Origin: Nesterenkonia alba DSM 19423
GTDB taxonomy: Bacteria > Actinomycetota > Actinomycetes > Actinomycetales > Micrococcaceae
Reading direction: 5' to 3'
Assembly: GCF_000421745.1 (NCBI RefSeq)
Contig: NZ_ATXP01000016.1
Span: 1-48,956, forward strand
DNA length: 48,956 bases
The position numbers were made by a program, and so were the translations under genes. The notes beneath the pieces are model-generated. The model did not search any database. It had not been told where the DNA came from and worked only from the letters and a program-made list of their open reading frames with translations. Of this stretch, positions 21,573-29,645 are shown one piece after another; positions within the stretch are counted from its first letter, which is position 1, and each line of letters opens with the position of its first letter.

Positions 21573-22082
21573 TCAGAGGAAATGAATCAGCGTGCCGATG
21601 AGGAAGGCGCTGACCGCACATCCGGCCAACAGGAATTCAATGACGATACCCAGGCCCATCGCACGCAGGGCCACCATGCTCGCTCGGGCTGCCTCCCCAG
21701 CCTGATGGTCGCGGCGGAAGTACTCGGCACCAAACAGCCCCACCGCAAAGCCCAGGAAAAGCCCCAGTGGCGGTAAGAGCACCAGACCCACCAGGGCAGC
21801 AGCCAGGGCCACCAGGATGGGTCCGCGTGGGATCTGCTCGCGGTGCAGGGCACGCCCCGTCAGCACGGTGGAGGCACTCCAGCCGATACCAGCCAGCACC
21901 ACTCCGATGATCGCGGCGGTCCACGCCGCCGGCCCACCCAGCAGCACAGCCCAGATGAGCAGCGTGAGGATGATGACGAGGCTTCCCGGAATCACCGGCA
22001 GGATCACTCCGGCGGCACCCAGCAACAGGATCAGTCCGGCAATGACAGTGGTTAGCGCCTCGGCGCCCGTGGACTCCAGCAT
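21573..22082 (-). CDS. DUF456 family membrane protein
   Basis: A 169-residue integral membrane protein with the DUF456 pattern: glycine-rich hydrophobic helices (IAGLILLLGAAGVILPVIPG near residues 12-35), a conserved GxFxGxxxG-type segment (LGLFLGFAVGLFGAEYF) and a closing hydrophobic helix. About five membrane segments. The function of the family is not established. It starts 21 bp after the stop of the cysteine desulfurase gene, so it may ride on the NAD operon transcript. Confidence 0.85.
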   Translation of the reverse strand: MLESTGAEALTTVIAGLILLLGAAGVILPVIPGSLVIILTLLIWAVLLGGPAAWTAAIIGVVLAGIGWSASTVLTGRALHREQIPRGPILVALAAALVGLVLLPPLGLFLGFAVGLFGAEYFRRDHQAGEAARASMVALRAMGLGIVIEFLLAGCAVSAFLIGTLIHFL

Positions 22083-22103
22083 GCACCCAGTCTCCCTTAT
22101 CCG

Positions 22104-23273
22104 CTACTGCCTCTTCGATGCCTCATCCCCCGATGGTGATCCCACCCCAGGGCTCACACTGGCGGCAAGTGCCTCAGCCGCAGTAACCAGCTGCTCAACT
22201 GGAGTGCCTGGCCCCCAACTGAACCGCAGTGCCGTCTGGGCTACCTCTGGGCTGAAGCCCATTGCGGTCAGTACCGGGCTGGGGGCCTCATCACCAGCGT
22301 GACAGGCTGAACCGGAGGAACAGAAGATACCCCGGGCTTCCAGGTCAAGCAGCAGAGACTCCCCACTGCGCCCGGCGATGACAAAAGAAGCATGACCAGG
22401 CAGTCGCCGCGTGCGGTGCCCGGTGAGTCGAGCACCGGGCACCGTCATCTCGACCCGTTGGATGAAGGCATCACGATGACCAGCCAGCTGCTGGTTATCC
22501 TCTGTGTCCGCCCGTTGCAGAGCGGTGGCCAGGCCCACAGCTGCGGCAACATTCTCGGTACCGGAACGCAGCCCACGCTGCTGCCCACCCCCGTGCATCA
22601 GCGGCTCATAAGGAGTCCTGCGACGCAGATAAAGCGCTCCGATACCTTTCGGGGTGCCCAGTTTGTGTCCGGAAAGACTCATGGCCGAAACCCCGAGCCC
22701 GGTGACATCCAGTGGGAGGGCTCCGGCCGCTTGGACCGCGTCGGTGTGGAAGGGAACACCACGCTCGGCAGCGATTCCGGCCAGGGTGGGAATGTCCTGA
22801 ACGGTACCCACCTCACTGTTGGCGTAGTGGATGCTGACCAGCAGGGTGTCCTCTCTCAGGGCAGCGCGCAGATCCTCAGGGTCCACCAGACCCGCAGAGT
22901 CGACGGGCAGCTCTTCGACGGTGATACCGAAGCGTGTCAGCCAGTGTGCTGCCTCACTGACTGCCGGGTGTTCGGCTGCCGAGATCAGCACGTGAGCGCC
23001 CTGACTCTGGCCAGGGGCTAACTGGGCTAAGACGATGCCTTTGATGGCGGCGTTATCCGATTCGGTGCCCCCGGAGGTGAAGACGATCTCGGCGGGTCGT
23101 GCTCCCAGCTGTGCAGCGACTGTTTTCCGCGCTGCGGCCAGCGCCTGCTCTGCGGCGAGCCCTGGCTCATGGCGGGAGGCCGGATTGGCGAAGCCGCCCG
23201 TGAGGTGGGGCCACATTGCTTCGAGGACTTCGCCACGTACGGGGGCGGCTGCGGCGTCGTCGAGGTAGATCAC
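22104..23273 (-). CDS. Cysteine desulfurase (IscS/NifS-like)
   Basis: PLP enzyme that takes sulfur from cysteine for iron-sulfur cluster assembly. The 389-residue protein has the PLP lysine at K204 in SLSGHK. The sulfur-carrying cysteine is in the loop CSSGSACHAG (C324). Its ATG overlaps the nadC stop by four bases. This coupling to nadA-nadC suggests it supplies sulfur for the [4Fe-4S] cluster of quinolinate synthase NadA, as NifS-like proteins in some NAD operons do. That link is inferred from context. Confidence 0.9.
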   Translation of the reverse strand: MIYLDDAAAAPVRGEVLEAMWPHLTGGFANPASRHEPGLAAEQALAAARKTVAAQLGARPAEIVFTSGGTESDNAAIKGIVLAQLAPGQSQGAHVLISAAEHPAVSEAAHWLTRFGITVEELPVDSAGLVDPEDLRAALREDTLLVSIHYANSEVGTVQDIPTLAGIAAERGVPFHTDAVQAAGALPLDVTGLGVSAMSLSGHKLGTPKGIGALYLRRRTPYEPLMHGGGQQRGLRSGTENVAAAVGLATALQRADTEDNQQLAGHRDAFIQRVEMTVPGARLTGHRTRRLPGHASFVIAGRSGESLLLDLEARGIFCSSGSACHAGDEAPSPVLTAMGFSPEVAQTALRFSWGPGTPVEQLVTAAEALAASVSPGVGSPSGDEASKRQ

Positions 23274-24109
23274 AGGGTGATGTCCAGCCCGAGGTCCACG
23301 GCGCGGGCACTGTGGGTCAGCGCTCCGACGCTGATGAGGTCGACTCCGGTCTTGGCGATGGCGCCTACGGTGTCCAGTCGGACTCCGCCGGAGGCTTCCA
23401 CCAGTGCCGCCCCGGCGATCGTCTCAACTCCTGCGGCGAGCTCGTCCAGAGAGAAGTTATCCAGCATGATGGTGTCTGCTCCCCCGGCCAGCGCCGCGGG
23501 GATCTGGTCGAGACGGTCAACTTCGACTTCGATGTGGGTGGTGTGCGGTAGCTGAGCCCGAGTCGTGCGGATCGCCTCAGTGAGGTCGCCGGCGAGGGCT
23601 AAGTGGTTGTCTTTGGCCAGGACGGCATCGGAAAGGCAGAACCGGTGGTTGTTTCCACCGCCGCAGCGCACAGCGTAGCGTTCCAGTGCGCGTAGTCCCG
23701 GTGTGGTCTTGCGGGTGTCAGTAATGCGGGCCCCGGTGCCGTGGACGGCTGCGACGTACTGAGCGGTCAGTGTGGCGATCCCGGTGAGCCGTTGGATGAG
23801 GTTTAGGGCCGTGCGTTCGCAGGTGAGGATGGCCCGGGCCGGACCGGTCACCGTGGCCAAGTGAGTACCGGCGTCGAACCGTTGACCGTCGGTGAGGTGG
23901 CCGACGACGTCGACTCTGTCGTCTCTGGCGCGCATCGCTCGGGTGAAGACTTCGGCTCCGGCAAGTACTCCGGACTCGCGGGCGACGAGCTGAGCTTCGG
24001 CGGTGGCCTCTGCTGGCACGAAGGCCTCGGTGGTCAGATCCCCGAAGGGAACGTCTTCGGCCAGGGCCAGAGTGATGACTCGGTCGATGGCCGCAGTGCT
24101 GAGTTCCAT
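23270..24109 (-). CDS. nadC: Nicotinate-nucleotide pyrophosphorylase (quinolinate phosphoribosyltransferase)
   Basis: Converts quinolinate and PRPP to nicotinate mononucleotide, the step after NadA in de novo NAD synthesis. The 279-residue protein shows the family's DTRKTTPGLRALERYAVRCGGG block that binds PRPP/quinolinate and ends in a TIM-barrel segment with VEVDRLDQ and IMLDNFS. It begins 22 bp after nadA and overlaps the cysteine desulfurase start. Confidence 0.96.
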   Translation of the reverse strand: MELSTAAIDRVITLALAEDVPFGDLTTEAFVPAEATAEAQLVARESGVLAGAEVFTRAMRARDDRVDVVGHLTDGQRFDAGTHLATVTGPARAILTCERTALNLIQRLTGIATLTAQYVAAVHGTGARITDTRKTTPGLRALERYAVRCGGGNNHRFCLSDAVLAKDNHLALAGDLTEAIRTTRAQLPHTTHIEVEVDRLDQIPAALAGGADTIMLDNFSLDELAAGVETIAGAALVEASGGVRLDTVGAIAKTGVDLISVGALTHSARAVDLGLDITL

Positions 24110-24131
24110 ACGTCGTGGGTTCCTTGGGGGT

Positions 24132-25451
24132 TTAGGGTTTGGCGGCGAGCATCCGGTCGAGGGCGATCTTCGCTTCTGCGGCGGTGGCCGGGTCCACGGT
24201 GATCTGGTTGGCGATCCGGCCGGCGGTGAGTTCTTCCAGCACCCAGGCCAGGTAGCCGGGATGAATGCGATACATCGTCGAGCAGGGGCAGATCACCGGG
24301 TCCAGGCAGAAGATCGTGCGGTCGGGGTATTCGGCGGCCAGTCGGTTGACCATGTTGATCTCCGTGCCCACGGCGATGACATCACCGGGCTCGCTGGCGG
24401 CGATGAACTTCCCGATGGCGTCAGTGGAGCCGGAGGCATCGGCAGCATCGACCACGGGCATGGGGCATTCGGGGTGGACAATGACTTTGACCCCGGGGTA
24501 CTCACGGCGGGCTTGTTCGATCTGCTCGACGGTGAACCGTTTGTGCACCGAACAGAAACCGTGCCACAGCAGCACCCGGGCCTGCTGCAGCTGTTCGGAG
24601 CTGTTCCCGCCGAGGGGGCGCCGCGGATTCCACATCGGCATCTGCTCCAGTGGCACCCCCATCGCTTTGGCGGTGTTGCGGCCGAGGTGCTGGTCGGGGA
24701 AGAACAGCACTCGGTGGGCTCGGTCGAAAGCCCACTCGAGCACTGTGCGTGCATTGGATGAGGTACATACGATGCCGTGGTGGCGTCCGCAGAAAGCTTT
24801 CAACGCGGCGGATGAGTTCATATACGTCACCGGGATGACCGGTAGTTTGCCGTGCTGGTCCGGCTGCGGGTTCTTCGGGTCGAACCCGTAGGTTTCAGCG
24901 ATCTCTTCCCAGGCGGTTTCCACCGAGTCTTCATCGGCCATATCAGCCATGGAGCAGCCGGCCGCCAAGTTTGGCAGGATGACCGACTGTTCGGTGCCGG
25001 AGAGAATGTCTGCGGTTTCGGCCATGAAGTGCACACCGCAGAAGACGATGTATTCGGCATGGGGCCGGGTCAGCGCGGCATTGGCCAGCTGGAAGGAGTC
25101 TCCGAGGAAATCGGCATGCTGGACGACTTCGTCCCGCTGGTAGAAGTGCCCCAGGATGACCAGCTTCTCCCCCAGGGCTTGTTTGGCCGCAGTGATGCGC
25201 CGGTGCAGTTCTGCCTCATCCATCTGCCGGTAGGCCTCGGGGAGTTGACCGGGACGGGCGTGGGCGTTGGTGATGGCTCCGCCGGGCAGCGGGTCAGCTT
25301 CCGAGGAGCCGGGCCCGTAGCCGGGACTGGTGTCGAAGTGCCAGGGCGCTTCAGCCAGGCGCGGGTTGCAGCTGCTGACCGGGCGCAGGCGCAGCTGCTG
25401 GTTGACCGAGGCAGCGGGTGCGGTGGCAGTGCCAGTGGTGGCGGGGTTCAT
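24132..25451 (-). CDS. nadA: Quinolinate synthase
   Basis: [4Fe-4S] enzyme condensing iminoaspartate and dihydroxyacetone phosphate to quinolinate. The 439-residue protein is the long actinobacterial form with an N-terminal extension of about 75 residues. The three cluster cysteines are probably those in EYIVFCGVHFMAE, the CxxC-like VICPCSTMYRIHP and the central IVCTSSN block; HPECPMPVVDAAD is another conserved segment. Its start overlaps the nrtR stop (ATGA). The expected partner nadB, which makes iminoaspartate, is not in this operon. Confidence 0.95.
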   Translation of the reverse strand: MNPATTGTATAPAASVNQQLRLRPVSSCNPRLAEAPWHFDTSPGYGPGSSEADPLPGGAITNAHARPGQLPEAYRQMDEAELHRRITAAKQALGEKLVILGHFYQRDEVVQHADFLGDSFQLANAALTRPHAEYIVFCGVHFMAETADILSGTEQSVILPNLAAGCSMADMADEDSVETAWEEIAETYGFDPKNPQPDQHGKLPVIPVTYMNSSAALKAFCGRHHGIVCTSSNARTVLEWAFDRAHRVLFFPDQHLGRNTAKAMGVPLEQMPMWNPRRPLGGNSSEQLQQARVLLWHGFCSVHKRFTVEQIEQARREYPGVKVIVHPECPMPVVDAADASGSTDAIGKFIAASEPGDVIAVGTEINMVNRLAAEYPDRTIFCLDPVICPCSTMYRIHPGYLAWVLEELTAGRIANQITVDPATAAEAKIALDRMLAAKP

Positions 25452-26182
25452 GCGCTACCCTGAATGGTGAGGGTGTAGCGGCTGGATTCGGGTGCGGAGC
25501 GGTACAGCTTGGGGGGCCGGTGGGAGGTGCCGGTCATCCGGCGCCCGGTATCTACGACGGTGCCCTGGGCCAGAATCTGGCGCCGGAAATTCGAAGGGTC
25601 GAGGGCTCGGCCCAGGATCGCCTCGTAGACCCGGCGCATCGCCGCCAGCGGGAACTCTTCAGGCAGGAAGGCGTGGGCGATGGGCGAGTAGCTGACTTTG
25701 GCGCGCAGTCGTTGCAGGGCGTAGCTGAGGATGACCTGGTGGTCGAAGGCCAGGGGCCCGGCCTCCTCAGCCACGTCATCGGCGGGGAACCATTCGACGT
25801 TCTCACCGTCGATGGCTCCGGCGTCTTCGTCCTGACGGATCAGCGCCCAGTACACGATGGAGACCACCCGAGGGGTATCGGCGGGCCGGTGGCCGGTGGA
25901 GCGGTCGAGGTCACCGAAGGCGTAGAGCTGCTCGAGGTGGCGTGGCTGTGTGCCGGTGGTGCGCCGCAGTGTGGCTCGGGCGGAGTCGACCAGATCCTCA
26001 TCCGGTTCTAATGGACCGCCGGGAAGCGCCCACTGCCCCTGGAAGGGTTCACGGATTCTGCGGACCAGCGGCAACCAGAGAGTCAACTCCCCGGTCTCAT
26101 GGTGCGGTCGTAACGCAAAGATGACCGTGGAGACGGCCAGCTCCAGTTGGCTGCCAGAGATGGATCGCTCAGTCACGGTCAT
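25448..26182 (-). CDS. nrtR: NrtR-type transcriptional regulator with Nudix domain
   Basis: A Nudix-fold domain (residues ~10-150) followed by a winged-helix DNA-binding region (~160-235), the NrtR layout. NrtR proteins repress NAD genes and release DNA when the Nudix domain binds ADP-ribose. The Nudix box is degenerate: after GGPLEPDE the catalytic REUxEExG reads ATLRRTTG, so hydrolysis is unlikely. It overlaps nadA by four bases. The start could be ATG 26182 or GTG 26176, which has AGGA 5 nt before it; an upstream GTG/ATG reading to 26248 is less likely. Confidence 0.88.
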   Translation of the reverse strand: MTVTERSISGSQLELAVSTVIFALRPHHETGELTLWLPLVRRIREPFQGQWALPGGPLEPDEDLVDSARATLRRTTGTQPRHLEQLYAFGDLDRSTGHRPADTPRVVSIVYWALIRQDEDAGAIDGENVEWFPADDVAEEAGPLAFDHQVILSYALQRLRAKVSYSPIAHAFLPEEFPLAAMRRVYEAILGRALDPSNFRRQILAQGTVVDTGRRMTGTSHRPPKLYRSAPESSRYTLTIQGSA

Positions 26183-26267
26183 CCTGATGGTGGCAACGGG
26201 TGCTGCTTGGTTCCGCTGTGCAACGGCTGTCCAACGGCATCTCCTCACGAAAGCACTTGTGGTCTAG

Positions 26268-26294
26268 GTGACCCTATGCCCACCTTATGGTCAC
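26268..26294. promoter_or_regulatory. Dyad upstream of the nrtR-nad operon, candidate NrtR operator
   Basis: GTGACC and GGTCAC form a perfect inverted repeat separated by 15 bp, 86-112 bp upstream of the nrtR start. An autoregulatory operator would be expected in this place. Identity with an NrtR site is inference; no consensus was compared. Confidence 0.35.
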
Positions 26295-26458
26295 GTCAAC
26301 CTGAAGAGGATGTGTGTTGCATCCGGCCAGAGCGCACTCCGCACCACTGATACCCACCCAGACACCTTCGCCACACACCCTGCATCGAATCGGTGTTCTG
26401 ACAGGTTTCTCACAGGAATCTCTCATCGAACACACCTACGATGACACCCATCAAAGAC

Positions 26459-26489
26459 TTGAATACTGCTAGAAGACGTGTTCTACTAG
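26459..26489 (+). promoter_or_regulatory. Candidate promoter with operator in a 19-bp spacer (MerR-like)
   Basis: TTGAAT (26459-26464) and TACTAG (26484-26489) are 19 bp apart. The spacer and first bases of the -10 hold the near-perfect palindrome TAGAAGACGTGTTCTA (26470-26485, two mismatched positions). A long spacer containing a dyad is characteristic of MerR-family promoters. Transcription would start near 26496, just before the hairpin at 26500. No merR gene is in the window. Confidence 0.4.
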
Positions 26490-26499
26490 TAACTGCGCG

Positions 26500-26570
26500 A
26501 TGGGAAGCGCGACGCGCGTAAGAGCCCTCCTCACTGATCTTACGCGCGTCTCCCATTTCGGCCCCTTTTT
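26500..26570 (+). terminator. 5' leader hairpin followed by a T-run, attenuator-like
   Basis: A perfect 13-bp stem GACGCGCGTAAGA/TCTTACGCGCGTC (26511-26523 with 26538-26550) is extended by ATGGGA/TCCCAT (26500-26505 with 26551-26556), leaving a 5-nt bulge. CCCCTTTTT follows at 26562-26570. The nearest upstream gene is divergent, so this is not an ordinary gene-end terminator. It lies in the leader of the YitT gene and could act as an attenuator or a small-RNA element. The remainder of 26183-26608 shows no gene. Confidence 0.5.
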
Positions 26571-26617
26571 ACAGCCGCGTCACAGGCCCGTCATGGGCAC
26601 CGGCTACGGTGTTGGCC

Positions 26618-27310
26618 ATGACCACGACCCCGCAGCCATCGGATTCCGAGCAGCCGATGCCCCGCCCCCTTCAATCCGGCGGAGACCGGCGCGATGACGG
26701 CCTCGCACCCTTAGATGTTCGGGTGCCCCACAGCCGGGCCGAGGATGCCTTCGGGGTCTTCACCGGAACCTTCATGGCCGCCCTGGGCCTTTACATCCTG
26801 GAACAATCCGAGGCGGTCACCGGCGGCACCGCGGGGCTGTCCTTACTGCTGACCTTCGGTACCACCTTGCCCTTCGCGGCCTGGTTCCTGCTGGTTAACA
26901 TCCCCTTCTTCGCTTTGGCGACCTGGCGCAAGGGATGGGTATTCACGGTCAAGACCGCCGTCTCAGTGGCGGTGGTTTCCGGGTTCGCCTGGCTGTGCGA
27001 GCAGCACTTCCCCATCCCGGAGATTCAGCCGGTCTTCGGGGTGGTGGCCGGCAACCTCTTAGTGGGAGTCGCCCTGCTGATCTGTTTCCGCCACGGCACA
27101 TCACTGGGTGGCTTCAACATCCTGGCGATCATCGCCCAAGAGCAATTTCGGCTACGCGCCGGCTATGTGCAGATGGGCTTAGATGTCACCGTGATCCTGC
27201 TGGCCCTGTTGGTCATTGCCCCGCAGAACGTGCTGCTCTCAGCACTGGGAGCGGTCATCATGAATATCACTTTGGCGTTCAACCATCGCCCGGGCCGATA
27301 CCGGGCCTGA
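26618..27310 (+). CDS. YitT family membrane protein
   Basis: A 230-residue membrane protein of the YitT/DUF161 family. After a hydrophilic N-terminus of about 45 residues come five or six hydrophobic segments with family landmarks: EAVTGGTAGLSLLL, a central FRHGTSLGGFNILA and a closing IMNITLAFNHRPGRYR. Substrates of the family are not well defined. ATG 26618 (MTTTPQPSD) is preferred to a GTG three codons earlier. The upstream region has an unusual promoter and leader hairpin, suggesting tight regulation. Confidence 0.85.
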   Translation: MTTTPQPSDSEQPMPRPLQSGGDRRDDGLAPLDVRVPHSRAEDAFGVFTGTFMAALGLYILEQSEAVTGGTAGLSLLLTFGTTLPFAAWFLLVNIPFFALATWRKGWVFTVKTAVSVAVVSGFAWLCEQHFPIPEIQPVFGVVAGNLLVGVALLICFRHGTSLGGFNILAIIAQEQFRLRAGYVQMGLDVTVILLALLVIAPQNVLLSALGAVIMNITLAFNHRPGRYRA

Positions 27311-27339
27311 AGCCCGGGACCACGCGAGGGCCGAAAGAC

Positions 27340-28071
27340 TCACACCAGAAGGTAGAGCGCCCCCACAGCAGTCAACACCAACACTGCCCGGTCGAAGAGC
27401 TTCTGCGGAATCCGCTCGGCGATCATCCGACCAATCAGTGCAGTAATAACCACCAGCGGAATGAGCACCACGGCGATGGTCAGCGTGGTGGTGTTGAGCA
27501 GCCCCAGGCCGGCATGGAAGGGCAGCTTGGACAGATTCACCGCGAAGAAAAAGTAGGCAGCAGTCCCCAGGAACGCTTTGACCGGCAACTGCATGGCTAA
27601 TAAGTACATGCTCATCACCGGCCCCCCGGCATTGGCCACCATGGTGGTGAAGCCACCCAGGGAACCATAGGCGTAACCACCCATCCTCCCCGGCGGCGCA
27701 GAGGATTCCTGCCGCCTGCGCCACAGGGTGACACCCAACAGTGCCAGCAGGATCACGGCGATGACCCGACGCACGACGTCGTCACCACTGACTCCCAGAA
27801 ACAGGGTGCCCAACACCACTCCGGCCACCACTGGCCACAGCAACCGCCGCAAGATCCCCCAGTCCACATCTCGCCGATACATCCACACGGCAAAAAGATC
27901 TCCCACCAGCAGCAGGATGAGCAGCGTGGCGGTTGATTCACGAGCCGGCATGGCTGCGGCAAAGACCGCCACCGCCAGAGTGCCCGCCCCCGGCAGTGCC
28001 GTTTTTGAGATCCCCACGATGAGAGCTCCACAGCACAGCAGCACCCAGGCGGTGAGATCGAGACCGAGCAT
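27340..28071 (-). CDS. Sulfite exporter TauE/SafE family protein
   Basis: A 243-residue membrane protein with about seven to eight hydrophobic helices in two related halves. The first half opens with VGISKTALPGAGTLAV, the second with the typical GGFTTMVANAGGPVMSMYLLA motif. The family exports sulfonate- or sulfite-like anions. The start is ATG 28071; a GTG directly before it is possible. It converges with the YitT gene (29 bp between stops) and is divergent from the aldo/keto reductase. Confidence 0.9.
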   Translation of the reverse strand: MLGLDLTAWVLLCCGALIVGISKTALPGAGTLAVAVFAAAMPARESTATLLILLLVGDLFAVWMYRRDVDWGILRRLLWPVVAGVVLGTLFLGVSGDDVVRRVIAVILLALLGVTLWRRRQESSAPPGRMGGYAYGSLGGFTTMVANAGGPVMSMYLLAMQLPVKAFLGTAAYFFFAVNLSKLPFHAGLGLLNTTTLTIAVVLIPLVVITALIGRMIAERIPQKLFDRAVLVLTAVGALYLLV

Positions 28072-28215
28072 CACCCCAGCCTAGCCGCGCTGCATCGGAG
28101 CACCCCGGATGGGCATCAACCGGCCTGCTCCTCCCGGCGGATATTCCCCCGAGCCCCCCGAGGGCATAGGATCGTGACGGCAGTCACTACCCGAACCGAT
28201 GAGAGGCGAGCACAC

Positions 28216-29043
28216 ATGACGACGACGATTCCGCTGAATTCCGGGGGCCACATTCCTCAGCTGGGTTTCGGCACCTCCCTGTCGCGTACGCCGGTCGAGT
28301 CGGTGAAAGCAGCCTTGCAGACCGGTTACCGGCACGTCGACACCGCACAGATGTACGGCAATGAGACCGAGGTCGGAGAAGGTATACGAGCCTCCGGTGT
28401 TCCCCGCGAGGAGGTGTTCATCACCACCAAGCTCAACAACGGCCACCACGCCCCGGCGGATGTGCACAGCACCTTCGAAGAATCACTGCAGCGTCTGGGG
28501 TTCGACACCGTGGAGCTGTTTCTCGTCCACTGGCCGATGCCGCACCTGGAGATCGACTACGTGGATACCTGGAAGGCGATGGTGGAACTGCGCGACTCCG
28601 GACGGGCGAAGTCCATTGGGGTCTCGAACTTCGAACCCGAGCACCTGGATCGGATCATCGAGGCCACCGGGGTGACCCCGGCGGTCAATCAGATCGAAGT
28701 CCACCCCTACTTCGCCAATAATGCACTGCGCGAGTACTGCCAGAAGCTGGGCATTGTGGTCGAGGCCTGGAGCCCCTTAGGCAAGGGGGACGAACTCGGC
28801 GAGCCGACGATCCTGCGGCTGGCCGAGGAACTCGGCCGCACCCCCGCTCAGGTGGTGCTGCGCTGGCATATCCAGCGTGGCGACGTCGTGATCCCCAAAT
28901 CGGACCACCCTGAGCGGATGCGCGAGAACGCCGATGTGTTCAGCTTCGAGCTCTCCGATGCGCATATGGCCGCCATTGACGGTCTTGACCGGGGCGAGGA
29001 CGGCCGGCGCAGCGACCACCCCAACGAGGTCGGCAAGGACTAA
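28216..29043 (+). CDS. Aldo/keto reductase
   Basis: NADPH-dependent carbonyl reductase of the AKR5-like group (2,5-diketo-gluconate reductase type), 275 residues, TIM barrel. The catalytic tetrad is visible: Asp in YRHVDTAQMYGNE with its Tyr, Lys in ITTKLNN and His in FLVHWP. GVSNFEPEHL and the cofactor-phosphate site VIPKSDHPERMREN are also present. The start follows AGAGGCGAG at a suitable distance. The physiological substrate is unknown. It converges on the OmpA-like gene with only 5 bp between stops. Confidence 0.92.
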   Translation: MTTTIPLNSGGHIPQLGFGTSLSRTPVESVKAALQTGYRHVDTAQMYGNETEVGEGIRASGVPREEVFITTKLNNGHHAPADVHSTFEESLQRLGFDTVELFLVHWPMPHLEIDYVDTWKAMVELRDSGRAKSIGVSNFEPEHLDRIIEATGVTPAVNQIEVHPYFANNALREYCQKLGIVVEAWSPLGKGDELGEPTILRLAEELGRTPAQVVLRWHIQRGDVVIPKSDHPERMRENADVFSFELSDAHMAAIDGLDRGEDGRRSDHPNEVGKD

Positions 29044-29048
29044 AACCT

Positions 29049-29645
29049 TCAGCCGTCAAACCGGATCTCCACCCGCCGGTTCGCTGCGAAGGTCGAGGGG
29101 TCCTCTTCATCCTCGGTGACGGCTGGCTGGCTGTCACCGAACCCTTCGACATTCAGCTGCAGGTCCGGGCGTTCCTCCTGGAGCGCATCGGCCACCGCCT
29201 GTGCGCGGTTTTCGGAGAGTTCGACGTTGTCGAAATCGTAGATCTCCTGGTTCACAGGCCGGGAGTCGGTGTGCCCGTGGACATCCACGCTGGCGGATTC
29301 GGGAACTTCCTCGACGATCTCGGCGATCCGGGCACTGGCATTGGCCGGTAGTTCCCACTCATTGGGGCTGAAGAGGATGTCGGTCTCTAACACGATGACG
29401 TTGTCCTCTTCGGCATCGGATCCGCCGAGTTCCTCGACGAACTCGTCGAGGTCGATCACGCTGACGAATTCCTCCGTGTCGATCTCGACGACGAAGTCCT
29501 CCGGATTGGTGACCTCCCCTTCGGGCTCCGGAGGACCAGATTCCCCCTGGGCACTGGCAGGCGCCCCACCCAGCAGCAAGGTGGTGCTCAGAGCCAGAAC
29601 GCACGACGTCGCCACGGCCGGTAGAGCTCGCAGTCTCGGCTGCAT
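29049..29645 (-). CDS. Exported OmpA-like peptidoglycan-binding protein
   Basis: A 198-residue protein with a Sec signal peptide (cleavage probably after APASA, residue ~32) and an acidic linker. The C-terminal OmpA-like domain is at about residues 83-198. Conserved features are HGHTDS with Asp126, NVELSENRAQAVADAL with Arg147 and a final NRRVEI. Asp126 and Arg147 correspond to the residues that bind meso-diaminopimelate in the family. It overlaps the upstream lipoprotein gene by one base (TGATG), so the two are coupled. It would anchor to the cell wall outside the membrane. Confidence 0.85.
   Translation of the reverse strand: MQPRLRALPAVATSCVLALSTTLLLGGAPASAQGESGPPEPEGEVTNPEDFVVEIDTEEFVSVIDLDEFVEELGGSDAEEDNVIVLETDILFSPNEWELPANASARIAEIVEEVPESASVDVHGHTDSRPVNQEIYDFDNVELSENRAQAVADALQEERPDLQLNVEGFGDSQPAVTEDEEDPSTFAANRRVEIRFDG

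Noticed and set aside
28174-28187. GTGAC-GGCA-GTCAC dyad before the aldo/keto reductase
   Set aside because: Five-base arms with a 4-bp gap are too short to support an operator call, and no regulator is adjacent.
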